A DNA stretch of 17,430 nt, taken from assembly GCA_044433165.1 (NCBI GenBank), contig JAWXTX010000049.1, positions 1 through 17,430 on the forward strand, read 5' to 3'. A program made the translations under genes and the position numbers. Shown here piece by piece: positions 8,555 to 14,749 of this stretch (positions are counted from its first letter, which is position 1; every line of letters starts with the position of its first letter). This DNA comes from Ferrimonas sp044433165 (GTDB lineage: Bacteria > Pseudomonadota > Gammaproteobacteria > Enterobacterales > Shewanellaceae). The notes under the pieces are model-generated. The model ran no database searches, was not told the origin of the DNA, and worked only from the letters and a program-made list of their open reading frames with translations.

Positions 8555-9529
8555 ATGGCTAAAATTTACCAAGATAACTCCCTCACTATTGGCAATACGC
8601 CATTAGTCCGATTAAATCGTGTTACAGAAGGAACAAACGTATTGGCCAAAATAGAAGCTCGTAATCCTTCATTTAGTGTTAAGTGCCGCTTGGGTGCCAA
8701 CATGATTTGGGAAGCTGAAAAACAAGGGTTATTAACAAAAGACAAAGAATTAATTGAACCCACATCCGGAAACACGGGTATTGCACTTGCGTTTGTAGCG
8801 GCCTCTCGCGGCTATAAACTGACCTTAACCATGCCAAATACCATGAGTTTAGAGCGGCGCAAATTACTCAAAGCGCTCGGAGCCAATTTGGTGCTCACCG
8901 ATGGTGCCTTGGGCATGAAAGGCGCTGTTGCGAAAGCCATTGAGATCCAAAACAGTAACCCTGAGCACTATCTGCTGTTACAACAATTTGAAAATCCCGC
9001 GAACCCAGCCATTCATGAACGCACAACCGGGCCTGAGATCTGGCAAGATACCGATGGTGATGTAGACGTATTTGTTGCTGGGGTAGGCACTGGCGGCACC
9101 ATTACCGGTACAGCACGATACCTCAAACAAACTCAAGGAAAAACCGTTCAAATCATTGCTGTCGAACCCACTGACTCGCCGGTCATCAGTCAAGCTCTCG
9201 CTGGGGAAGAATTAACTCCAGGACCTCATAAAATTCAAGGTATCGGCGCAGGCTTCATCCCAGGTAATTTGGCCTTAGAGCTCTTAGATGGCGCCATTCA
9301 AGTGGACAATGACGAAGCCATTTCAATGTCTCGTCGGTTAATGGAAGAAGAAGGGATATTAGCGGGGATCAGCTCTGGTGCAGCGGTCGTCGCCGTCAAT
9401 AAACTCATCGCTCAACAACCGGAACTTAAAGATAAAACCATCGTAGTCGTACTGCCTTCTGCAGCAGAACGTTACCTATCCTCAGCGCTCTTTGCTGGAG
9501 TATTTAGTGACGCAGAAAACCTGCAATAG
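8555..9529 (+). CDS. cysK: Cysteine synthase A (O-acetylserine sulfhydrylase)
   Basis: CysK is a PLP enzyme that makes L-cysteine from O-acetylserine and sulfide, normally in association with serine acetyltransferase CysE. The 324 residues align almost end to end with E. coli CysK (323). The PLP Schiff-base lysine is Lys43 in NPSFSVKCR, the substrate loop is PTSGNTG (69-75), the phosphate-binding loop is GTGGT (178-182), and Ser273 in GISSGAA would contact the PLP nitrogen. The length and the strong match to CysK over CysM (about 303 residues) decide the paralogue. The ATG at 8555 has AAGGA at 8541-8545, 9 nt away; a nearer ATG at 8548 is out of frame. The C-terminal PSAAERYLS differs from the E. 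coli PSSGERYLS only slightly. It is followed by its own hairpin terminator, so it is probably monocistronic. CysB control would be expected from enteric knowledge, but no site was seen. Confidence 0.97.
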   Translation: MAKIYQDNSLTIGNTPLVRLNRVTEGTNVLAKIEARNPSFSVKCRLGANMIWEAEKQGLLTKDKELIEPTSGNTGIALAFVAASRGYKLTLTMPNTMSLERRKLLKALGANLVLTDGALGMKGAVAKAIEIQNSNPEHYLLLQQFENPANPAIHERTTGPEIWQDTDGDVDVFVAGVGTGGTITGTARYLKQTQGKTVQIIAVEPTDSPVISQALAGEELTPGPHKIQGIGAGFIPGNLALELLDGAIQVDNDEAISMSRRLMEEEGILAGISSGAAVVAVNKLIAQQPELKDKTIVVVLPSAAERYLSSALFAGVFSDAENLQ

Positions 9530-9537
9530 CCACTTAA

Positions 9538-9562
9538 AAGAGTGCTCGCATTGAGCACTCTT
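9538..9562 (+). terminator. Hairpin terminator downstream of cysK
   Basis: A perfect 10-bp inverted repeat, AAGAGTGCTC and GAGCACTCTT with a 5-nt loop, begins 8 nt after the cysK stop and is followed by TTACTTTGA on the plus strand. Because the stem is flanked by A-rich sequence on the left, it could act in both directions. The T tract is short, so efficiency is uncertain. Confidence 0.75.
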
Positions 9563-9595
9563 ACTTTGATGTCCATGCGCCTAGGTCCATTATCG

Positions 9596-9621
9596 AAAAA
9601 ACGTTTCTCTGGCCGTTTTTT
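9596..9621. repeat. A/T-armed inverted repeat in the cysK-yffB spacer
   Basis: AAAAAACG and CGTTTTTT form an 8-bp dyad around a 10-nt loop, 34 bp beyond the cysK terminator. The right arm ends in six T residues, which suits a weak second terminator, but the stem has only two GC pairs. The rest of the 184-bp spacer up to 9746 shows no clear promoter. Confidence 0.35.
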
Positions 9622-9746
9622 GTCTTAGTATTAATGCAATGAATCCCCTCGTCTTAAAGCCATCTCAGTCTCCAATTTTAGTTGACCATTACATTTTTGA
9701 TTAACCACGAAACCACCTCTGGCATCGCCTCATTTAAGGATATTCT

Positions 9747-10085
9747 ATGCTCACCATCTACGGCATTAAAAACTGCGATAGCGTAAAAAAAGCACGCAAA
9801 TATTTTGAGCGGCAGGGTACTGAATACCAATTTTATGATTTTCGTGAACAAGGAATCACAGAGGAGCTGTTAATCCAATGGCTGCAGCAAGTTCCTTTTC
9901 GAACGCTGTTAAATACCCGTTCCACAAGTTGGCGCAATCTAAGCGACTGCGATAAAGCAGACTTAACCGAAGACAAAGCTAAAACGTTGATGCTGGCAAA
10001 CCCAACCCTAATTAAACGGCCTGTTATCATAACAAATGGACAAATGACGGTTGGCTTTAACAGCAAAGATGGCATTAAGGTTTAA
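9747..10085 (+). CDS. yffB: ArsC/Spx-family thioredoxin-fold protein, YffB-like
   Basis: A small thioredoxin-fold protein of the ArsC family, closest to E. coli YffB, whose physiological role is not established (a glutathione-dependent reductase function has been suggested from structure). It starts LTIYGIKNCDSVKKARKYF, where the single active-site cysteine is Cys10, and it has the LLNTRSTSWR block (54-63) and the conserved Arg91-Pro92 of KRPVI. It has 112 residues, a few fewer than E. coli YffB (about 118), and ends soon after VGFNSKDG; reading the other frames past the stop gave no resemblance to the missing tail, so there is no sign of a frameshift. AAGGA (9736-9740), 6 nt before the ATG, supports the start. 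It precedes dapE, as in E. coli, but a 243-bp gap suggests separate transcription. True arsenate reductase activity is unlikely from sequence alone. Confidence 0.88.
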   Translation: MLTIYGIKNCDSVKKARKYFERQGTEYQFYDFREQGITEELLIQWLQQVPFRTLLNTRSTSWRNLSDCDKADLTEDKAKTLMLANPTLIKRPVIITNGQMTVGFNSKDGIKV

Positions 10086-10168
10086 ACTTCAAAGCACTGA
10101 CGTCAACTCGCAGTCGCACGCTCTGAAAAAGTGCAACTAAATCATGACTGGCACTTATAAACGCACTA

Positions 10169-10182
10169 TGTCGAATTCGACA
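10169..10182. promoter_or_regulatory. Perfect 14-bp palindrome, operator candidate upstream of dapE
   Basis: TGTCGAATTCGACA equals its own reverse complement over all 14 bases. It stands 22 bp upstream of the predicted dapE -35 box, centred about 63 bp before the predicted transcription start, a position typical for an activator site. It also follows a TATAAA (10156-10161). I do not recognise the consensus as that of any regulator I know. Confidence 0.45.
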
Positions 10183-10204
10183 GGATGACCACTCTGAATC
10201 CATT

Positions 10205-10232
10205 TTGCGTCACCGCTAACATAAAATAATAT
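10205..10232 (+). promoter_or_regulatory. Candidate sigma-70 promoter for dapE
   Basis: TTGCGT (10205-10210) and TAATAT (10227-10232) are separated by 16 bp. The predicted start near 10239 gives dapE a leader of about 90 nt. The match is reasonable, but it is judged by eye only. Confidence 0.45.
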
Positions 10233-10328
10233 GGTTTTCGCCCTTTGCTATGCAGCGGGATCACTTCTCTTGTACAAAGAAAGTAACCCTTTACAAATGA
10301 CCTCTAGATTATTGGTACCCACACAACA

Positions 10329-11462
10329 ATGGCCGACTCTGAAGTTTTAACACTCGCTAAAAATTTACTATCACGCCCATCCATCACACCAGAAGATGCC
10401 GGTTGCCAACATTTAATGGCAGACTATTTGAAGTCCTTGGGGTTTGAAATTGAGTCGATGGTATTCCATGACACCACAAACATGTGGGCTCGACGCAACC
10501 AGACTGGCCCATTATTTTGTTTTGCGGGCCATACAGACGTAGTGCCGCCGGGGAAATTAGAACAGTGGTTAGTTCCCCCATTTGAGCCAAAAGTCATTGA
10601 TGGCATGCTGTATGGCCGTGGCGCCGCCGATATGAAGGGCTCTTTAGCGGCCATGCTGGTAGCAACCAAGCGATTTGTAGAAAAGCATCCTGAGCATAAA
10701 GGCTCAATTGCGTTTTTGATCACCTCTGATGAAGAGGGACCATTTATTAATGGCACCGTTAAAGTTATTGAAACCTTAGAACAACGCCATGAAAAAATCA
10801 CTTGGTGCTTAGTTGGCGAGCCCTCTAGCCACCAACTATTGGGTGATGTTATCAAAAATGGTCGACGAGGCAGCCTCACAGGCGATGTCATTATCTATGG
10901 CACTCAAGGTCATGTTGCTTACCCACACCTAGCCAACAACCCAATTCACTTAGCCGCCCCAGCATTGGCAGAGCTAAGCCAATGCGTTTGGGATAATGGT
11001 AATGCGTATTTTCCACCCACAAGTTTCCAAATTGCCAATATCAGTGCGGGCACTGGCGCTTCGAACGTCATTCCTGGTGAGCTTCACGTTCAATTTAATT
11101 TCCGCTTTAGCACAGAAAGCACGGCCGAGGGTTTAAAACAGCAAGTCACGGATCTCTTTAACCGCCATCAACTTCAATGCGACATCCAATGGACTTTAAG
11201 CGGCGAACCGTTCTTAACAGAGCATGGGCAACTGCTACCTGCAACCGAGCAAGCCATCTTTGAGATTACCGGTCGAACGACGGAGCCTCAAACCACAGGC
11301 GGCACCAGTGATGGTCGCTTTATCGCCCCAACCGGCGCCGAAGTCGTTGAACTTGGGCCCTGTAATGCCACCATTCATAAAATAAATGAATGCGTGAGTG
11401 TAGATGATTTAGAAACTTTGGCGCTGGTCTACGAACGTTTAATGGAAAAACTTTTATGCTAA
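10329..11462 (+). CDS. dapE: Succinyl-diaminopimelate desuccinylase
   Basis: DapE is a di-zinc M20 hydrolase that removes succinate from N-succinyl-LL-diaminopimelate, supplying meso-DAP for peptidoglycan and lysine. The 377 residues match the usual 375-377. Metal and catalytic residues are all present, each one position beyond H. influenzae DapE: His68 in FAGHTDVVPPG, Asp101 in GRGAADMKG, Glu135-Glu136 in TSDEEGP, Glu164 in GEPSS, and His350 in TIHKINE. The lid (dimerisation) domain occupies roughly residues 180-295. The ATG at 10329 is the only sensible start: an in-frame TAG lies at 10305-10307 and the N-terminus aligns with E. coli. Unusually, the bases before it (ACCCACACAACA) contain no Shine-Dalgarno, and an upstream out-of-frame ORF runs across the start and ends at 10350. 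The 3' end overlaps the next gene by 7 bp, so the two are probably cotranscribed and coupled. Confidence 0.97.
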   Translation: MADSEVLTLAKNLLSRPSITPEDAGCQHLMADYLKSLGFEIESMVFHDTTNMWARRNQTGPLFCFAGHTDVVPPGKLEQWLVPPFEPKVIDGMLYGRGAADMKGSLAAMLVATKRFVEKHPEHKGSIAFLITSDEEGPFINGTVKVIETLEQRHEKITWCLVGEPSSHQLLGDVIKNGRRGSLTGDVIIYGTQGHVAYPHLANNPIHLAAPALAELSQCVWDNGNAYFPPTSFQIANISAGTGASNVIPGELHVQFNFRFSTESTAEGLKQQVTDLFNRHQLQCDIQWTLSGEPFLTEHGQLLPATEQAIFEITGRTTEPQTTGGTSDGRFIAPTGAEVVELGPCNATIHKINECVSVDDLETLALVYERLMEKLLC

Positions 11463-12139
11463 CAACGGAACAGATCATCGGCCTAGATGAAGCCCATTTA
11501 GTCGAGTTCGATGGTCACCGTTTGGAGCGGCGTACCGCTAAAGCCTTTCACTCCATGGCCACCGCAGCTCAAAGCGATGGCATTGAGCTGGCCATTGCTT
11601 CTGGTTGGCGTGGCTTTTCTCGGCAACTGGCCATCTTTAATGATAAAGCGCAAGGGCGACGCCCCGTATTAAATGAAAATGGGGTTCCTCTAGACATTGC
11701 CCAATTAAGTAACGCAGATCTACTGGATACCATTTTATTATGGTCTGCCCTACCCGGTACCTCTCGTCATCATTGGGGCACCGATCTAGACATATACGAC
11801 AAGAGTCGTATTACAGCAACAGCCTTAACTCTAGAGGCATGGGAATATGAAGAAGGGGGGCCAAACCACCTTTTACATTGTTGGTTAGAGACGCATATGC
11901 ACCACTATGGTTTTTATCGGCCTTACCAACAAGCACTCGGTGGTGTTGCTCCTGAGCCTTGGCACTTAAGCTATTGGCCGGTCAGCAGCCATTGCTTAGA
12001 GAAATTAGACGTCGAGGTTCTAGCACAAACGCTTACCCATAGCCCCATTGCACTGAAATCGGCGCTTTTAGCACAATTACCGGCATTAGTTGAACGATAC
12101 TGCTGGCAGGTAGCGCAGCCGCCCCAAAAGCCATGCTAG
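11456..12139 (+). CDS. M15-family D-alanyl-D-alanine carboxypeptidase-like metallopeptidase
   Basis: A zinc peptidase of the M15 family (VanY/D,D-carboxypeptidase type), which typically cleaves D-Ala-D-Ala ends of peptidoglycan stem peptides. The zinc motif reads SRHHWGTDLD, giving His105 and Asp112, and the second motif PEPWHLSYW gives catalytic Glu167 and ligand His170. The early block ASGWRGFSRQLAIF (48-61) is also typical. It has 227 residues with a polar N-terminus and no visible signal peptide or membrane segment, which is odd for an enzyme of the periplasmic wall; it may be cytoplasmic or the signal may be missing. Its ATG lies inside the last codons of dapE (7-bp overlap), which suggests translational coupling with dapE and a job in DAP-peptide or muropeptide metabolism. 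It converges with the gene at 12179-12628. Family is confident, substrate is not. Confidence 0.88.
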   Translation: MLTTEQIIGLDEAHLVEFDGHRLERRTAKAFHSMATAAQSDGIELAIASGWRGFSRQLAIFNDKAQGRRPVLNENGVPLDIAQLSNADLLDTILLWSALPGTSRHHWGTDLDIYDKSRITATALTLEAWEYEEGGPNHLLHCWLETHMHHYGFYRPYQQALGGVAPEPWHLSYWPVSSHCLEKLDVEVLAQTLTHSPIALKSALLAQLPALVERYCWQVAQPPQKPC

Positions 12140-12154
12140 CGCTAGGCTAAAGAT

Positions 12155-12203
12155 CCATTCACCTACGGTGCCCACGAACTAACGGGATGCCAAAGGTGAA
12201 TGG
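12155..12203. repeat. Long imperfect hairpin between convergent genes
   Basis: Perfect 10-bp arms CCATTCACCT (12155-12164) and AGGTGAATGG (12194-12203) enclose 29 nt, in which GG/CC and CCC/GGG pairs, with two wobbles and one bulge, can lengthen the stem to about 17 pairs and a 10-nt apex. It covers the spacer and the last codons of the minus-strand gene. It may act as a bidirectional transcription stop or mRNA end, but there is no T tract on either side. Confidence 0.5.
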
Positions 12204-12628
12204 GGTTGATATATCGATGGCGCCAAATCCAAACGCTCAATCAAACCAAGATGCCCGCAGCATCCTAGCCATGGCTGTGCTTGCTGTGACTCTTTAAAGG
12301 TTGGCTCGACCAACACTTGCTGCACCGCTTTAAGTGCTGTCGCTGCTTGCACAGAAGTGATTTTACAGCGACGGGCATAAAGCCCTTGGCGACGGCGTAG
12401 CCACTGCTGTGCATTGGCGGGGATCCGATCATAATTATGGCTATAACACGCCGCGACCACTTCCGCTGAGGCCAAAATTTGCCAACACAGGGGTAAATCC
12501 AACGGCTGTTCACCACTAAGCAAACAAAAATGTGGTGCCATCAAACGATTCACACCACGACTGTTCAAAAGGTGGTCAATCCATTGGCGACAAATAGGAT
12601 TTGAAAAAATCTGACTTTCGCAGTTCAT
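12179..12628 (-). CDS. Unassigned 149-residue protein rich in Cys and His
   Basis: I do not recognise this protein. It begins MNCESQIFSNPICRQWIDHLL and ends near PHSPLASR, with no signal peptide or membrane segment. It appears largely helical (ILASAEVVAAC, AATALKAVQQVL) and carries eight cysteines and five histidines, notably CYSHNYDRIP (62-71 of the longer reading) and WLGCCGHLGL near residue 121. An upstream in-frame TTG (12631) would add one residue, but AGGGAG (12635-12640) sits 6 nt from the ATG at 12628 and only 3 nt from the TTG, so ATG is preferred. A clear ribosome site and an intact frame over its full length favour a real gene. It lies 77 bp downstream of the MaoC-like gene on the same strand and converges on the M15 gene. 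A metal-binding role is conceivable but not shown. Confidence 0.7.
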   Translation of the reverse strand: MNCESQIFSNPICRQWIDHLLNSRGVNRLMAPHFCLLSGEQPLDLPLCWQILASAEVVAACYSHNYDRIPANAQQWLRRRQGLYARRCKITSVQAATALKAVQQVLVEPTFKESQQAQPWLGCCGHLGLIERLDLAPSIYQPHSPLASR

Positions 12629-12634
12629 CAAGCA

Positions 12635-12640
12635 CTCCCT
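12635..12640 (-). promoter_or_regulatory. Shine-Dalgarno deciding the start of the 149-residue gene
   Basis: AGGGAG on the minus strand, 6 nt before the ATG at 12628 and 3 nt before the TTG at 12631. The spacing selects the ATG. Confidence 0.6.
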
Positions 12641-12667
12641 GTACGATTACTGATTAAGTCTAGTCTA

Positions 12668-12682
12668 TTTATAACGAGTTAT
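12668..12682 (-). promoter_or_regulatory. Possible -10 box overlapped by an ATAAC-GTTAT dyad
   Basis: On the minus strand TATAAA (12668-12673) lies about 40 bp before the ATG at 12628, but I see no good -35. It overlaps a dyad with 5-bp arms, ATAAC-GA-GTTAT on the plus strand (12671-12682). An operator on a weak promoter is possible; chance is equally possible in AT-rich DNA. Confidence 0.22.
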
Positions 12683-12705
12683 TGAGCAAACGCTGTTAGA
12701 CGTTT

Positions 12706-13527
12706 TCAATATTGACACTCAATAATTGACTTGCGTTTGTCATTAACAAAACGAGCCGCGCCTTCCGAATACTCAATATTTCCGGTAATCGGCAGTAATG
12801 CAGGACGCTTAAATTCAAATGACGCTTGGTTTAATACTTCAGGAGTATTAGCTAAAATTTTAGCCACCATGTACATTCCGTGAGCAATTGGCGCTTTAAA
12901 ACCAAACTGACGAGCCAACATGCTGTGCAAATGAATTGGATTGTAATCCCCAGATAGACGTGCATAACCACGCGCCTGTTGACTATCAAACGTCATACTA
13001 TTCAATATTTGCCACTCACGATTTTGACGACGCTCACGTGGGCCGCGGCCGCCACTGCTTTCCCCTTCAACTTTAATAAAGCAACGAGAACGGAAACTCG
13101 CCTGAACTTGATCAGCACGGCTAAACTGCCCCAACAACTCAAACTCCAGGCCTCGGTCATTGCGAACCTGTTCACCAAAGCTCAGAGTAAACTGGTAGGT
13201 TTCTCCAAGCGCTAATGGTTGCTGCTGTTCAAAACTTACCCCCATATGAATCATGCCCATCGCATTTACGGGTACACGCTCATCACTTAAGAAAAGCAGC
13301 TGCGCCGGCTGGCAAGCAACAAAAGGATAACATAAGGGCACTTGATCTGGGGCAAAGCCACAAAAGTTGTTGTATTCCGCCAACTGTTTCGCATCAAGTT
13401 GAAAGTCATCGATCTGCAACGTTAATTCCGGAAAGGGTTGTTCAGCGGTCAGCGATTTTTTAGTCAAAATGCGAAAGATTAAACTTAAAGAAGAAGGGAT
13501 CTGATCTTGGCGAAGCACAACTTGCAT
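12706..13527 (-). CDS. MaoC-like dehydratase (double hotdog)
   Basis: A protein of the MaoC/hydratase-2 superfamily, which includes (R)-specific enoyl-CoA hydratases. The second hotdog domain (about 175-255) holds the signature YARLSGDYNPIHLH, with the catalytic pair Asp194 and His199, followed by FGFKAPIAHGMYM, where the helix and the glycine turn are typical. The first half (about 35-150) looks like a degenerate hotdog domain without the signature, so the 273-residue chain is probably a double-hotdog monomer. A basic, glycine-rich linker (GESSGGRGPRERRQNR, about 155-170) joins the halves. The ATG at 13527 is preceded by a weak GAGA (13535-13538). Substrate cannot be read from sequence; a CoA- or ACP-bound enoyl chain is the family expectation. 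It follows the LysR gene on the same strand after 177 bp. Confidence 0.85.
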   Translation of the reverse strand: MQVVLRQDQIPSSLSLIFRILTKKSLTAEQPFPELTLQIDDFQLDAKQLAEYNNFCGFAPDQVPLCYPFVACQPAQLLFLSDERVPVNAMGMIHMGVSFEQQQPLALGETYQFTLSFGEQVRNDRGLEFELLGQFSRADQVQASFRSRCFIKVEGESSGGRGPRERRQNREWQILNSMTFDSQQARGYARLSGDYNPIHLHSMLARQFGFKAPIAHGMYMVAKILANTPEVLNQASFEFKRPALLPITGNIEYSEGAARFVNDKRKSIIECQY

Positions 13528-13592
13528 AACGATGTCTCAAGAAAAAATAGAGTGCAGCGCGCATTCATTGCTCAAGTAATAACAACAAATAC

Positions 13593-13622
13593 AAATAATA
13601 GCTGGCAAAATGAAAATAATAG
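13593..13622. repeat. Pair of 9-bp direct repeats in the MaoC leader
   Basis: AAATAATAG occurs at 13593-13601 and again at 13614-13622, a 21-bp period equal to two turns of DNA, immediately downstream of the predicted MaoC start site. The surrounding DNA is AT-rich, so chance is possible. Confidence 0.4.
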
Positions 13623-13629
13623 TTTAGCG

Positions 13630-13635
13630 ATTATA
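13630..13635 (-). promoter_or_regulatory. Perfect TATAAT -10 candidate for the MaoC-like gene
   Basis: TATAAT on the minus strand, about 100 bp before the ATG at 13527, lies in the 177-bp spacer after the LysR gene. No good -35 hexamer lies 16-18 bp upstream, so an activator may be needed or the match may be accidental. Confidence 0.35.
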
Positions 13636-13704
13636 GCCTTAAACTTACGTAAAAATAACCAACGATGGTTCAAGCAATTGAATTTAACAACATGCTACAC
13701 ACCA

Positions 13705-14649
13705 CTAGAATGGCAAGCTTCGCTTATGCTGTTCCATTGCAGTAAAGCTGGCTGCGGCTTGTTGGGCTAACCAATCAAACATGGCTTTAATCGCAGGTAC
13801 TTCTTTGCGGTCTGGGTGACATACCGTGAAATAACTCTGACGCGCCATCACAAACGCATTAACAGGCACCACTAACTCTCCGCTGAGAATATGAGGGGCA
13901 ATCATTTGCCAGCGCCCTAAAGCAACTCCCTGACCAGACATGGCTGCCCGATAGGCAAGATCAGAGCGATTAAACACAAAACCATGGCTTACGGCATCGG
14001 CATCAACCCCCGACTGCTCTGCCCAATAAATCCATTCATCATGAGGGTTCGCCCCAGGCCACGCAGCTTGGTCGTGCAATAATAAGCAAGAAGCTAAAGC
14101 CGTTGGCCGCCCCCATAGCTGATGAGTATCGGCATATTCTTTACTGCACACTGGTACTAACGACTCTGGGAATAACACCTGATGATATAACAGGTGCCGA
14201 TCTGGAATGTCGTAATACACTGCGACATCAATTTTCTCATGTTGAAAGTCTACCGCACGGCTTTGAGCACTCACATTCAACGTTAGCTTGGGGTATTGTC
14301 GATGTAGATCGCCCAAGCGTTCAGCCAACCAGCAACGAGCAAAGCTGTGAGGAACCGCAATGTGTACAATCGAAGTAAACTCTTGCTGGCGTATGTCCCG
14401 AATGGCTCCGTCCAGTTCCGTTAATGAACTATCCAATACCGCTAAAAGCCCTTGTCCCTGTTCGGTTAATTGTAAACGGCGATTAAAGCGCAAAAAAAGC
14501 TTAAAGCCGAGTTGCTCCTCTAACTTTTTGATTCGATGGCTTACCGCACTTTGCGTTAAATGCAATTCTTCTGCTGCCTTGGTAAAGCTTAGCGTTCGAG
14601 CGGCAGCGGCAAAACAAAACATGGACGATAAAATCGCGCTGCTAAGCAT
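13705..14649 (-). CDS. LysR-type transcriptional regulator, DsdC-like
   Basis: A LysR-family regulator of 314 residues. The N-terminal winged helix-turn-helix occupies about residues 10-70, with SFTKAAEELHLTQSAVSHRI (21-40) as the recognition region and a linker helix after it; the effector-binding domain runs from about 92. The latter resembles E. coli DsdC in blocks such as CWLAERLGDLHRQYP, LLLHDQAAWP, DEWIYWAEQ, FNRSDLAYRAAMSGQGVALGR and LSGELVVPV. DsdC activates D-serine deaminase genes, but no dsdA or dsdX is adjacent, so the ligand here is unknown. The ATG at 14649 has AGAGAG about 7 nt upstream. It lies 100 bp downstream of ydiJ and upstream of the MaoC gene on the same strand, not in the usual divergent LysR arrangement. 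Family membership is firm; the DsdC subgroup call is from memory of the E. coli sequence. Confidence 0.9.
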   Translation of the reverse strand: MLSSAILSSMFCFAAAARTLSFTKAAEELHLTQSAVSHRIKKLEEQLGFKLFLRFNRRLQLTEQGQGLLAVLDSSLTELDGAIRDIRQQEFTSIVHIAVPHSFARCWLAERLGDLHRQYPKLTLNVSAQSRAVDFQHEKIDVAVYYDIPDRHLLYHQVLFPESLVPVCSKEYADTHQLWGRPTALASCLLLHDQAAWPGANPHDEWIYWAEQSGVDADAVSHGFVFNRSDLAYRAAMSGQGVALGRWQMIAPHILSGELVVPVNAFVMARQSYFTVCHPDRKEVPAIKAMFDWLAQQAAASFTAMEQHKRSLPF

Positions 14650-14684
14650 GGCATTTCTCTCTTGATGACCCGATCACCTAAACC

Positions 14685-14712
14685 AATATAAAGGTTCAAC
14701 TCGCCAGCGCAA
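14685..14712 (-). promoter_or_regulatory. Candidate promoter of the LysR gene
   Basis: TTGCGC (14707-14712) and TATATT (14685-14690) on the minus strand are 16 bp apart, predicting a start near 14678 and a leader of about 30 nt. This would give the regulator its own transcript, separate from ydiJ. Judged by eye. Confidence 0.4.
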
Positions 14713-14749
14713 TCAAGCTAAGAACAGAACAATCAGGGCGTGACGTTCA

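Noticed and set aside
10185..10229. 14-codon leader-peptide candidate MTTLNPFCVTANIK before dapE
   Set aside because: It has no run of a regulatory amino acid such as lysine and no attenuator hairpin after it, and it lies upstream of the predicted dapE start site.
10424..10891. Minus-strand 155-codon ORF
   Set aside because: Antisense to the N-terminal half of dapE, whose metal-ligand motifs prove the plus strand is coding.
12129..12148. AGCC/GGCT hairpin followed by four T residues on the minus strand, a possible terminator of the unassigned gene
   Set aside because: Only about six interrupted base pairs; too weak to call.
12265..12516. Second minus-strand frame inside the unassigned gene
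   Set aside because: It has no visible ribosome site and is nested in the longer frame, which has an AGGGAG site; low-complexity, basic product typical of a shadow.
13215..13463. Plus-strand ORFs across the MaoC-like gene (also 12979-13215)
   Set aside because: Antisense to a protein with a clear hydratase signature; no independent support.
14360..14665. Plus-strand 101-codon ORF
   Set aside because: Antisense to the LysR helix-turn-helix region; Ser/Lys-rich shadow product.
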